The translations under genes and the position numbers were made by a program. 23,531 nucleotides of DNA from an uncultured Bacilli bacterium (GTDB taxonomy: Bacteria > Bacillota_I > Bacilli_A > RF39 > UBA660), in the NCBI GenBank assembly GCA_947623845.1, contig CANQHM010000017.1, forward strand, positions 1 through 23,531, given 5' to 3'. Position 1 is the stretch's first letter; every line of letters begins with the position of its first letter. Shown here one piece after another: positions 7,120 through 14,331 of this stretch. The notes beneath the pieces are model-generated. The model saw only the letters and a list, made by a program, of their open reading frames with translations. It did no database searches and was not told the DNA's origin.

Positions 7120-7980
7120 ATGATTATTGTTGTAACTGGACCTACAGCGGTAGGTAAAACTAAATTAAGTATTGAACTCGCTAAAAAATTTCATGGCGAG
7201 ATAATTAATGCAGATAGTATGCAATTTTATAAATCCCTAGATATTGGGACCGCAAAAGTAACGGAAGAAGAAAAAGAGGGGATTCCGCATCATTTATTTG
7301 ATATTAAAGAAGTACCAGAAGACTTTAGTATTTATGATTATCAAACTTTGGGCCGCGAAATTATTGATAAGTTATTAAGTCAAAATATTACCCCAATAAT
7401 TGTTGGAGGTAGTGCTTTATATATTAAAGCACTGCTATATGACTTTAAATTTCAAAAAGAAGAAAAAAAAGATTATCATAACTTAAGTGATGATGAGATT
7501 ATAGAGAAGATTCATTCTTATGGCGTTACCGATATACCTGATATTAAAAATCGTCGCCGTATTGAACGTTTATTAGAAAAATTAGAAAACAATACTTATC
7601 GTGCTAGTAAAGATGATTCTTTAATTTATGATAATGTTATTTTTATCGGTCTTACTACAGATCGAAGTATTTTATATGACAAAATTAATAAACGAGTAGA
7701 TAAAATGTTTGAAGCTGGTTTAATTGACGAAGTAAAATCCGTTTATAAATATAAAGATGCTAAGTCTTTACAAACAGGAATAGGGTATAAAGAAGTTATA
7801 AAATATTTAGATAATGAAATATCTTATGAAGAATGTCTTGATTTAATCAAAAAAAATTCTCGCCATTATGCGAAAAGACAATATACTTTTTTAAAACATC
7901 AATTACCTGTTACTTGGTTTAATGTTGATTATGAAGATTTTACTAAAACTATTAATGAAGTAACGAATTTCATAAAATAA
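7120..7980 (+). CDS. miaA: tRNA dimethylallyltransferase
   Basis: MiaA transfers the dimethylallyl group of DMAPP to N6 of A37 in tRNAs reading UNN codons. The protein has 286 residues, slightly shorter than the usual 300-315. It has the P-loop GPTAVGKT (7-14) and the family motifs ADSMQFYKSLDIGTAK, GIPHHLFDI, IIVGGSALYIKALLY, RRRIER and GIGYKEV. C-terminal KRQYTFLKHQLPVTWF is also typical. The ATG lies one base after the gatD stop and uses GTAGGG as ribosome-binding site, so it is the third gene of the operon. No missing motif was seen. Confidence 0.95.
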   Translation: MIIVVTGPTAVGKTKLSIELAKKFHGEIINADSMQFYKSLDIGTAKVTEEEKEGIPHHLFDIKEVPEDFSIYDYQTLGREIIDKLLSQNITPIIVGGSALYIKALLYDFKFQKEEKKDYHNLSDDEIIEKIHSYGVTDIPDIKNRRRIERLLEKLENNTYRASKDDSLIYDNVIFIGLTTDRSILYDKINKRVDKMFEAGLIDEVKSVYKYKDAKSLQTGIGYKEVIKYLDNEISYEECLDLIKKNSRHYAKRQYTFLKHQLPVTWFNVDYEDFTKTINEVTNFIK

Positions 7981-7986
7981 GAAAAA

Positions 7987-8083
7987 GACACTTAACCGAA
8001 ATCTTCCTAAAAAGACTCAAGTTAAATGTCACCAAAAACTAGGTAGACATTTTAGCATATCCAAACTAAAATGCTCCTTTTTT
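7987..8083. terminator. Hairpin region and terminator between miaA and a convergent gene
   Basis: Two structures lie in this gap. GACACTTAAC (7987-7996) pairs, with one mismatch, with GTTAAATGTC (8021-8030). A perfect stem, CATTTTAG (8048-8055) with CTAAAATG (8066-8073), is followed by CTCC and a run of six T (8078-8083). The second is the likely miaA terminator and may also serve the minus-strand gene. The rest of 7981-8148 shows nothing else I recognise. Confidence 0.6.
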
Positions 8084-8148
8084 ATTTTATGAAGTTTCCT
8101 TCACTAAATACATAATATCATAAAATATTTATATTTTCAAGTGGTAAA

Positions 8149-9066
8149 TTAATTGAACTCTAAATAGACGGTACTATCAAATAGATGATCTTCATAACCG
8201 GCATTAATACTTTTTAACGTATTATTATCGACTAAGAAATATTCGTGCAATAGATAATCTTTGCCATCTTTACTAACGGGATCATCCCAAGTTAAATCGA
8301 TATGATACCATTTACCATCTAAATAAACTGCATTCCATACATGGTTAAGACTTGCCACCTTATAATTTGGTAATCCTAGTTTATATAAGAATATCGCATA
8401 TAAATCGGCATATCCACTACATATCGCCATATTGTAAAATAGGGGACCCGTCGCTTTATTAGATGGGTAAGGACTGTCATTCTTTTCATTTCTTTCAATA
8501 TCATACTTCGCATTATTAATAATATAATCATGAATATTTCGTAAATTATCTTGCATTGAAACATCATCTTTAACTAACTCTTTATAAAGTTTATCGACTT
8601 CCGTTTCAATTTTATTAATATCATCATCCGTATATACTTTATTCGTAATCGTAATTGTGACCTCTCCCGCTTCATCAAATACGGTCTTAATCTTATCAAA
8701 ACTATTATAGGGATGCACAAAATTATTAATATGTGATAATAACTCATCATCTCTACTAATTTTTTCAACATCATTTATACATTCTGTGTACTCAGATGGA
8801 CAATAAAAAGTAAAATCATTCCAACCATTATTTAAAACACTATAATAAATATCTAATAAATCTTGATAACTATAAGGAGTATAATCATCACTTTGTTTAA
8901 CAAATTCAAAGTTAATATTGCGATTATAACCATTACTAGGTAAGATTACCACCTCGTTTTTCTTCATAATGAAAGAAGAAACTTTCTCCGATAAGTAATC
9001 AATATTTACAATTTCTAAAACTAAAATAACTAAAAGAACAATTGCAAACCAATATTTTTTTAGCAT
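8149..9066 (-). CDS. Membrane-anchored or secreted transglutaminase-like protein
   Basis: The gene encodes 305 residues with AAGGAG eight bases before the ATG. An N-terminal hydrophobic segment (YWFAIVLLVILVLEIV, about 5-20) predicts an exported protein with its catalytic domain outside. The C-terminal transglutaminase-like core has the order Cys, His, Asp: Cys 216 in AICSGYAD, His 242 in NHVWNAVYLDGKWYHID, and Asp 257 in the same block before LTWDDP. This is the classic triad arrangement. Proteins of this type act as cysteine proteases or cross-linking enzymes on cell-surface proteins; the substrate here is unknown. It lies downstream of rpsT but beyond a strong terminator, so it probably has its own promoter. 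Confidence 0.85.
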   Translation of the reverse strand: MLKKYWFAIVLLVILVLEIVNIDYLSEKVSSFIMKKNEVVILPSNGYNRNINFEFVKQSDDYTPYSYQDLLDIYYSVLNNGWNDFTFYCPSEYTECINDVEKISRDDELLSHINNFVHPYNSFDKIKTVFDEAGEVTITITNKVYTDDDINKIETEVDKLYKELVKDDVSMQDNLRNIHDYIINNAKYDIERNEKNDSPYPSNKATGPLFYNMAICSGYADLYAIFLYKLGLPNYKVASLNHVWNAVYLDGKWYHIDLTWDDPVSKDGKDYLLHEYFLVDNNTLKSINAGYEDHLFDSTVYLEFN

Positions 9067-9097
9067 ATAACCAACTCCTTATATAAAATTTTATCAT

Positions 9098-9127
9098 TAA
9101 AAAATGAAGTAATCAAGCTTACTTCAT
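9098..9127 (-). terminator. Rho-independent terminator of rpsT
   Basis: On the minus strand ATGAAGTA (9127-9120) pairs with TACTTCAT (9111-9104) around an 8-base loop, followed by six T. The stem overlaps the last codons of rpsT and isolates it from the transglutaminase gene. Confidence 0.85.
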
Positions 9128-9382
9128 ATCTTTTACTTTTTTATTTAATCTTGCTTTTTGTCTATTAGCAGTATTCTTTTTAATTAATCCTTTAGATGTA
9201 GCAGCATCAATATTTTTTTGAACTTCTAAGTTAGCTTTCTTTGCTTCTTCAACATCTTTATTAACAATAGCTTTTTCACATTTCTTAATAGAGTTTTTAA
9301 CTCTTGCTTTTAATTCGTGATTATTATCTGTTTTTTTAGCAATAACTTTAATTGCTTTCTTAGAACTTTTAATATTAGCCAT
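9119..9382 (-). CDS. rpsT: 30S ribosomal protein S20
   Basis: The gene encodes 87 residues, normal for S20, which binds 16S rRNA early in 30S assembly. The family is clear from MANIKSSKKAIKV, RVKNSIKKCEKAI and the C-terminal AATSKGLIKKNTANRQKARL. The protein is highly basic. An AAGGAG site lies nine bases upstream, and a strong promoter stands about 40 bases before the start. Its place beside gpr and spoIIP matches the arrangement known in Bacillus. Confidence 0.97.
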   Translation of the reverse strand: MANIKSSKKAIKVIAKKTDNNHELKARVKNSIKKCEKAIVNKDVEEAKKANLEVQKNIDAATSKGLIKKNTANRQKARLNKKVKDMK

Positions 9383-9420
9383 TTAAAAATGCTCCTTTCC
9401 TTTCGTTTGATACATACAAG

Positions 9421-9449
9421 ATTTTAACAAAAAACTTAAGAATATGCAA
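9421..9449 (-). promoter_or_regulatory. Promoter of rpsT
   Basis: On the minus strand TTGCAT (9449-9444) and TAAAAT (9426-9421) are separated by exactly 17 bases. An extended -10 TG gives TGTTAAAAT. The leader is only about 30 bases, so there is little room for a structured autoregulatory element. Confidence 0.75.
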
Positions 9450-9493
9450 GTATATTTAATAGAATTTTAAGAAATAATAAAAATGGTGATGTT

Positions 9494-10216
9494 ATGAAAT
9501 CTTATACAATTCTTGATGCGTCCCTTCCTAGTTTTAAAAATATGGTAAGTTATAAAGAAGTAAAAACTTCCTATGGTAGTAAAAAACATTTTGTTATCAA
9601 TGGTAGTTATAAGTCTTATAAAGCAGGGGATTATTTTACCATATCTTTTAATGATAAAAGTCTTATGACCAAAGAAGAAACTTTAGTTATGGAAGTTGTA
9701 AAAGTTTTAAAAACTATGTTTAAAAAATATCATCGTAATGGGAAAATCTTACTTATTGGGTTAGGAAATCCCCATATTTTAGCGGATACCCTAGGTCCTG
9801 CCACCACTAGTAAAATTATGGCAACCTATCAATATGACTTTCTAACTATTCCTAAAGTTGCTATTTATAACCCTAATGTAACTGCAAACACGGGAATTAG
9901 TTCTTTTCATTTAATCAAGATGGTAGTAAAAGATTTAGAACCTGACTTAATCATTGTAATTGATTCTTTACAAACCAAAAATCTCCCTAACTTAAATAAT
10001 ACGATTGAAATAAACGATACTGGTATAATCCCTGGTAGTTTAATAAATATTAATAAAGAAATAAATAATAAAACTTTTAATATTCCTTTAATTACAATAG
10101 GTTCTCCTTTAGTATATGAATTTAATAATCAAGTATTTACTTCGGTAAATTGTGAAGAAGTTGTAAGTCATATAAGTAATATTATTGCGCTATCTCTAAA
10201 AAGTATTTTATTTTAA
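9494..10216 (+). CDS. gpr: Germination protease Gpr (spore SASP-degrading endopeptidase)
   Basis: Gpr degrades the small acid-soluble DNA-binding proteins of spores at germination. The protein has 240 residues, against about 320-370 in Bacillus, so the N-terminal part is shortened. The core matches by eye: ILLIGLGN, ADTLGP with Asp 98, TANTGISS, LIIVIDSL with Asp 157, IEINDTGIIPGS and PLITIGSPLV. The two Asp correspond to the pair proposed as catalytic in Bacillus megaterium Gpr (127 and 193). The start has GGTGAT three bases upstream. The gene is divergent from rpsT and directly upstream of spoIIP. I found no convincing sigma-G promoter; GTATA (9450-9454) and AATAATA (9473-9479) are only weakly similar and 18 bases apart. 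Confidence 0.88.
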   Translation: MKSYTILDASLPSFKNMVSYKEVKTSYGSKKHFVINGSYKSYKAGDYFTISFNDKSLMTKEETLVMEVVKVLKTMFKKYHRNGKILLIGLGNPHILADTLGPATTSKIMATYQYDFLTIPKVAIYNPNVTANTGISSFHLIKMVVKDLEPDLIIVIDSLQTKNLPNLNNTIEINDTGIIPGSLININKEINNKTFNIPLITIGSPLVYEFNNQVFTSVNCEEVVSHISNIIALSLKSILF

Positions 10217-10217
10217 T

Positions 10218-10224
10218 TTCGACA
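10218..10224 (-). promoter_or_regulatory. Possible Spo0A box upstream of spoIIP
   Basis: TTCGACA on the plus strand is the exact complement of the Spo0A box TGTCGAA. It lies 21 bases upstream of the TATAAT that precedes spoIIP, where an activator can compensate for a missing -35. It shares the 10-mer TTTCGACAAA with the site upstream of murT. Confidence 0.45.
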
Positions 10225-10245
10225 AAGTTTTTGTACCTTATCTCT

Positions 10246-10251
10246 TATAAT
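10246..10251 (+). promoter_or_regulatory. -10 element of the spoIIP operon
   Basis: A perfect TATAAT stands 21 bases before the spoIIP ATG, with no -35 at 17 bases. AGGTGAG (10261-10267) is the ribosome-binding site. The missing -35 plus the Spo0A-like box suggests activator dependence. Confidence 0.5.
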
Positions 10252-10272
10252 GCTTATATGAGGTGAGTAAAA

Positions 10273-11211
10273 ATGGCTAAAAGATTTAAAACGAAGAAAA
10301 AACATCATTTATTAAAATTAAGTTTTATGATGCTCATTATCTTTATCTCTTTTTGGACGACTTTTAATCTTTTAGCGAAAAAAATCTCCGTCATTTCGGT
10401 AGATAGTACCAAATATTTAAAATATTTACTAAAGACCGGTTTTAATAATCAACTATCTTCTTTTAAATTTTTTAATTTGTTTTCAGCTTCTTCTTTGCTA
10501 GATCAAAGTTTAGATACTAATTTAGAGATAAATTCCACCGAAGAAGTTGTAAAAGAAATTACCGAGATTAAACCCACAAGTCCTAAAGTCTATATCTATA
10601 ATACACATCAAACGGAAGAATATAAAGCGGGGACTTTAGCTGATTATAATATTAAACCTAGTGTCTTAATGGCTTCTTATTATCTTTTAGAAAAATTAAA
10701 TGATTATGGCGTACCGACAATTTTAGAAACTGAGAGTATTACGGATATTCTAAAAAGTAATAATTGGAATTATGCTTATTCCTACCAAGCTAGTCGTCTT
10801 CTTCTAGAACAAGCCAAAACTACTTATCCTTCTTTAGAGTTTTTTATCGATTTTCATAGAGATTCTTCGGTTTATGAAAATACTACTTTTACAATTGATA
10901 ATAAAAACTATGTTAAGATTTTGTTTATAGTAGGGGAGGAAAACGAAAACTACCAAGAAAACTTAAATATTACGACCGAATTAAATGAAAGATTAAAAAA
11001 TATAAACCCTGAAATATCCCGCGGTATCTATCGTAAAAAAGGTCCTGGGGTAAATGGGGTATATAATCAAGATTTTCACAAAAATACTATTCTAATGGAA
11101 TTTGGTGGACAATATAATACTATAGAAGAAGTAAGTAACACCATTGATTTAATCAGTAAAACCTTAGCGGATTTTATAAAGGAGCAATATGAAAAAAAAG
11201 AACAACAATAG
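10273..11211 (+). CDS. spoIIP: Stage II sporulation protein P (peptidoglycan hydrolase)
   Basis: SpoIIP is an amidase/endopeptidase that, with SpoIID and SpoIIM, thins the septal wall and drives engulfment of the forespore. The protein has 312 residues: a basic N-terminus, one membrane segment (about 15-35), a spacer, then the SpoIIP domain from about residue 103. Family motifs are VYIYNTHQTEEY (His 112), SYQASRLLLEQA, FFIDFHRDSS (His 195), KILFIVGEENENYQEN, GIYRKKGPGVNGVYNQD and ILMEFGG (Glu 276). These His and Glu are the residues expected to bind the metal. It follows gpr, as in Bacillus, and overlaps the next gene by 23 bases. Confidence 0.93.
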   Translation: MAKRFKTKKKHHLLKLSFMMLIIFISFWTTFNLLAKKISVISVDSTKYLKYLLKTGFNNQLSSFKFFNLFSASSLLDQSLDTNLEINSTEEVVKEITEIKPTSPKVYIYNTHQTEEYKAGTLADYNIKPSVLMASYYLLEKLNDYGVPTILETESITDILKSNNWNYAYSYQASRLLLEQAKTTYPSLEFFIDFHRDSSVYENTTFTIDNKNYVKILFIVGEENENYQENLNITTELNERLKNINPEISRGIYRKKGPGVNGVYNQDFHKNTILMEFGGQYNTIEEVSNTIDLISKTLADFIKEQYEKKEQQ

Positions 11212-11521
11212 CGGCTTATTTTGGTGGCCTTTATTTATCTTATTTATTATGTATGTTGGGTATACTATGGCTTTAGAAAGTGGTTATTATACCTCTAAAG
11301 TCAAAAGCAAAACCATTCTTACGGAAGAAAAAATTGAAGAATTTGAAAAAGATATTAAAGAGGGGAAAGAACTTGATCTAAAAGATTATGTTGTAAGTGA
11401 TTATCATGATTATTCCTCACCTTTATCGAAAGCGGGCGAAAAACTTTCTTTAGGCTTAGAAAATTTTATTACCAAAGGTATTGGGGAATTTGTTAGTGTT
11501 GTTTCTAAACTCTTTTCGTGA
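11189..11521 (+). CDS. Small single-pass membrane protein overlapping spoIIP
   Basis: The gene encodes 110 residues with a KKKNNN N-terminus, one membrane segment (FWWPLFILFIMYVGYTMAL, about 11-29), an acidic middle (EEKIEEFEKDIKEGKELD) and an amphipathic C-terminal helix. Its start lies inside spoIIP in another frame, with AAGGAG (11179-11184) before the ATG, so the two are translationally coupled. It sits where Bacillus has yqxA, a gene of similar size after spoIIP, but I see no convincing sequence match. A role with SpoIIP at the septal membrane is inference from position only. Confidence 0.75.
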   Translation: MKKKNNNSGLFWWPLFILFIMYVGYTMALESGYYTSKVKSKTILTEEKIEEFEKDIKEGKELDLKDYVVSDYHDYSSPLSKAGEKLSLGLENFITKGIGEFVSVVSKLFS

Positions 11522-11552
11522 TAGAATTAAATAAGAAAAGATGTGATCCCTT

Positions 11553-12236
11553 ATGGCCACAATTCAAAGTGCAATTATTGCGATGAATCCTTCCTGTACA
11601 CCCAAATTTTTAAATACTAAAACACCTCTTGCTTTAGAACATATCAAAGAATTTTATGATTTGCGGGAACAATGGATTGATTACTACATCCGCATTTTAA
11701 AAGAAACTTATGCTAAATACGGTTATGACACCCCTTTTGCAGATTACGGGGAAGAAAGTTCTAAACTTATTAATGCCGACTTTGGAAGTGATGCTATGCA
11801 AAGGAAAATGCGGATTGTTCATGCTTATGAAAATAAGTGGAGTAAAGGCGTAAACGAAGCTATTACGGAATATATCTATCGCCGGGAAAAAAGATACTTC
11901 TGCGAAAAATGTGATAAATATGGTAAGTTTTATTTCGATGAAAACTATGCTGTTGATATTTCTTTAAAAAACTATTTTTATCTTCTCGCTTTAGATGAAG
12001 CCATTTATGAATTATATAAATATAATAAAAAGTTAATAGCAAAGAATCCTACTTTTAAACATGAAGATTTAATTATCTATTATGTTACTAATACCTTAGG
12101 TATAAAAGAGGGAAGAAGTTATGAAGATGAACCTACTTATATTCGTGAAGAAGATTTACCATTATTAGGATATGATGAACTTCCCGCTGACTATCTAATT
12201 GATAATTTACTAGGACCCAAAGGACCAGGAAGATAA
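11553..12236 (+). CDS. Hypothetical protein at the end of the spoIIP operon
   Basis: The gene encodes 227 residues. The start is supported by GTGATC (11543-11548), the anti-SD-pairing sequence at the 3' side of the consensus, rather than by AGGAGG. The protein has many aromatic and charged residues and no membrane segment or signal peptide. It contains one CxxC pair (RYFCEKCDKYG) and a C-terminal LLGPKGPGR tail. It lies 31 bases after the previous gene with no terminator between and a strong one after it, so it is probably the last gene of the sporulation operon. I do not recognise the family. Confidence 0.75.
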   Translation: MATIQSAIIAMNPSCTPKFLNTKTPLALEHIKEFYDLREQWIDYYIRILKETYAKYGYDTPFADYGEESSKLINADFGSDAMQRKMRIVHAYENKWSKGVNEAITEYIYRREKRYFCEKCDKYGKFYFDENYAVDISLKNYFYLLALDEAIYELYKYNKKLIAKNPTFKHEDLIIYYVTNTLGIKEGRSYEDEPTYIREEDLPLLGYDELPADYLIDNLLGPKGPGR

Positions 12237-12258
12237 GCCTTTAATTTGGGCTTTTTTT
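12235..12258 (+). terminator. Terminator at the end of the spoIIP operon
   Basis: AAGCC (12235-12239) pairs with GGCTT (12249-12253), followed by seven T (12252-12258). The stem overlaps the stop codon of the hypothetical gene. Confidence 0.75.
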
Positions 12259-12287
12259 GTGTTATTATATGTAAAGCGGTGATTTAT

Positions 12288-13556
12288 ATGAAGTATAAAA
12301 TTATAACTTTAGGTTGTAAAGTAAATATCTATGAAAGTGAAGTAATGAATGAACTTTTATTAAAAGAAGGTTTTCTTCCTAATGAAGAAGACCCTGATAT
12401 CACAATTATTAATACTTGTTCCGTTACTAATATGGCGGATGCTAAATCGCGGAAATTAATTCGTAGTGAAAAACGTGCCCATCCGCACTCTATATTAGTG
12501 GTATGTGGTTGTAGTGCCGAAAATCATCAAGCAGAATTAGCGGATTTAGATATCGATATTTTAATTGGTAACCGAAATAAAAGTAAAATTGTTGCTTTAA
12601 TTAAAGAATATTTAAAAAATAAAGCAAAGTATCAAGATTTTGCAGCATTATCACCTGAATTTGAAGATATGGAAGTTGATAAATTTACTACTCATACTAG
12701 AGCTTTCTTAAAAATCCAAGATGGTTGTAATAATTATTGTACTTATTGTATTATTCCTTATCTTCGTGGTCCTTTACGCAGTAAACCTAAAGATAAAGTT
12801 ATAAAAGAATGTATTGAACTTGTAAATAATGGCCACAAAGAAATTGTTTTAACGGGTATTCATACGGGAAGATATGGTAAAGAACTAGGTTATGATTTAA
12901 CGAGTCTTCTAGAAGAATTAATTACGATTCCCAACCTCGAACGTATTAGAATAAGTTCGATTGAAGCAACGGAAATAACCGAGGGATTTTTAAATCTATT
13001 AGCTAGAAGTCCTAAAATTTGTAACCATTTACATATTCCTTTACAATGTGGTAGTGATAAAATTTTAAAATTAATGAATCGCAAATATACGAAAGAAGAA
13101 TTTAAAAATATCCTTAAAAGTATTCGTGATGTTCGTCCAGATATTTCCATAAGTACCGATGTTATTGTGGGATTCCCTAATGAAACCGAAGAAGACTTTA
13201 TAGAAAGTTATAACTTTTGTGCTGAATTAGAATTTAGTAAAATTCATGTCTTTCCATATTCTAAAAGAGATGGTACCGCGGCCGCAAAAATGCCTAATCA
13301 AGTAATTAAAGAAGAAAAACATAAACGGAGTCAAAAACTTAATGAGTTATCTAAAGAGTTAGAAGAAACTTATGCTAAAAAGTTCTTAAATAAAGAAGTT
13401 ATGGTCTTAATTGAAGAAGAAAAAGATAGTTACTTTATTGGGCATACTAGTAATTATTTAAAAGTTATGATTAAAGGTAATTTAAAACTTAATGAATTAG
13501 TTAAAGTAAAAATAACTAGTGTCAAGGGAAGTATTATTATTGGTAATCTTATCTAA
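12288..13556 (+). CDS. mtaB: tRNA t6A37 methylthiotransferase MtaB
   Basis: MtaB is a radical-SAM enzyme that adds a methylthio group to t6A37 of tRNAs reading ANN codons. I start at 12288, after GCGGTGAT, giving 422 residues beginning MKYKIITLGCKVN. The longer in-frame start at 12246 lies inside the terminator of the previous operon. N-terminal cluster Cys are Cys 10 (LGCKVN), Cys 44 (NTCSVTN) and Cys 75 (CGCSAE). The radical-SAM motif CNNYCTYC covers 147-154. GFPNETEEDF and FPYSKRDGTAAAKMP are typical of the family, and a TRAM domain forms the C-terminus. LGCKVN and TCSVTN favour MtaB over MiaB or RimO. Confidence 0.93.
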   Translation: MKYKIITLGCKVNIYESEVMNELLLKEGFLPNEEDPDITIINTCSVTNMADAKSRKLIRSEKRAHPHSILVVCGCSAENHQAELADLDIDILIGNRNKSKIVALIKEYLKNKAKYQDFAALSPEFEDMEVDKFTTHTRAFLKIQDGCNNYCTYCIIPYLRGPLRSKPKDKVIKECIELVNNGHKEIVLTGIHTGRYGKELGYDLTSLLEELITIPNLERIRISSIEATEITEGFLNLLARSPKICNHLHIPLQCGSDKILKLMNRKYTKEEFKNILKSIRDVRPDISISTDVIVGFPNETEEDFIESYNFCAELEFSKIHVFPYSKRDGTAAAKMPNQVIKEEKHKRSQKLNELSKELEETYAKKFLNKEVMVLIEEEKDSYFIGHTSNYLKVMIKGNLKLNELVKVKITSVKGSIIIGNLI

Positions 13557-13569
13557 TATTTGGTATAAT
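13540..13569 (+). promoter_or_regulatory. Promoter of the single-pass membrane protein gene
   Basis: TTGGTA (13540-13545) and TATAAT (13564-13569) are 18 bases apart, with extended -10 TGG. The -35 lies inside the end of mtaB. Confidence 0.6.
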
Positions 13570-13594
13570 AAATAATAGAAAAGGATATGATAAT

Positions 13595-14233
13595 ATGCCA
13601 AATGACGATGTAATAAATATTGTAAATGAACATCATGCTAATGAAAGAGCCAAACAAGAACAAGCAAAAGCGGAGAAAAGCCGGGTAAGTAATGATAAAG
13701 GTGAAGTTATAGGAATTGTTACTTTCTTTTCTGGTATTAAAAACCAAGCTAAGTATATACTTGCTGATCGCAAGAGATCTATTGCTTTAATGGCCGCTTT
13801 AACTGTTGGAGTCGTAGGAGCCGATGTCGCTATGGCATCCCACATTAAAGAGGAAGTAGATACTCATAAAGCCATCATTGAAACCGCCCAAGAAGCGAGT
13901 GTTAATGAAGCCATAAGTGCCTTAGAAACCGATACTTATACTGATGATAATGCCGTCTTAGATTACTTCTTAGGTTCGGTCGTTGATAAAACAGAAGAAA
14001 TCGCTCCCGATGCCGTAGGAAAAATTCATGATGATGAATTACGGCACCGTCTAACTACTTTATATGAAAAAATGAATTCTTTAAGTAGTGGCGAAACTTT
14101 AGGAGTTGATAGGGATGCTTTAATCAAACAATACAAAGAAGAATATGCTGCAATTGTAAAAACTTTACAAGACCGCAATATCTACTATAATTATGATGCT
14201 AATATTGAAAAAGCGAGTGCTAGTTTAAAATAA
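13595..14233 (+). CDS. Hypothetical single-pass membrane protein
   Basis: The gene encodes 212 residues with AAAGGAT upstream. A charged N-terminal region (about 1-60, rich in Lys, Glu and Gln) is followed by one hydrophobic segment (IALMAALTVGVVGADVAMA, about 63-81). An acidic, largely helical C-terminal domain of about 130 residues should be outside the membrane. I recognise no catalytic motif. Its topology is like that of single-pass anti-sigma proteins, and the next gene is a sigma factor. However, it has its own promoter and terminator, and no anti-sigma domain is visible, so this is only a thought. Confidence 0.75.
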   Translation: MPNDDVINIVNEHHANERAKQEQAKAEKSRVSNDKGEVIGIVTFFSGIKNQAKYILADRKRSIALMAALTVGVVGADVAMASHIKEEVDTHKAIIETAQEASVNEAISALETDTYTDDNAVLDYFLGSVVDKTEEIAPDAVGKIHDDELRHRLTTLYEKMNSLSSGETLGVDRDALIKQYKEEYAAIVKTLQDRNIYYNYDANIEKASASLK

Positions 14234-14238
14234 ATATT

Positions 14239-14262
14239 ACTCGAGTTTCTTCGAGTTTTTTT
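14239..14262 (+). terminator. Terminator before the giant sigma gene
   Basis: ACTCGA (14239-14244) pairs with TCGAGT (14251-14256) around GTTTCT, followed by seven T. It starts six bases after the stop codon. Confidence 0.8.
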
Positions 14263-14263
14263 A

Positions 14264-14293
14264 TTGCTTTTCTACTTATAATTATGGTAGAAT
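14264..14293 (+). promoter_or_regulatory. Promoter of the giant sigma-70 protein
   Basis: TTGCTT (14264-14269) and TAGAAT (14288-14293) are 18 bases apart, with extended -10 TGG. The 13-mer from 14282 to 14294 recurs exactly upstream of the AAA+ gene. GGGGGA (14321-14326) is the ribosome-binding site for the ATG at 14332. Confidence 0.65.
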
Positions 14294-14331
14294 AATTTTT
14301 GCAACGTATTAATTAGATATGGGGGATTTAC

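Noticed and set aside
9450..9479. Sigma-G type promoter for gpr
   Set aside because: GTATA and AATAATA are 18 bases apart instead of about 15-16, and the -10 lacks the leading C; too weak to annotate.
12246..12287. Longer in-frame start for mtaB
   Set aside because: It falls inside the terminator of the preceding operon; the ATG at 12288 follows a GGTGAT site and gives the family's usual N-terminus.
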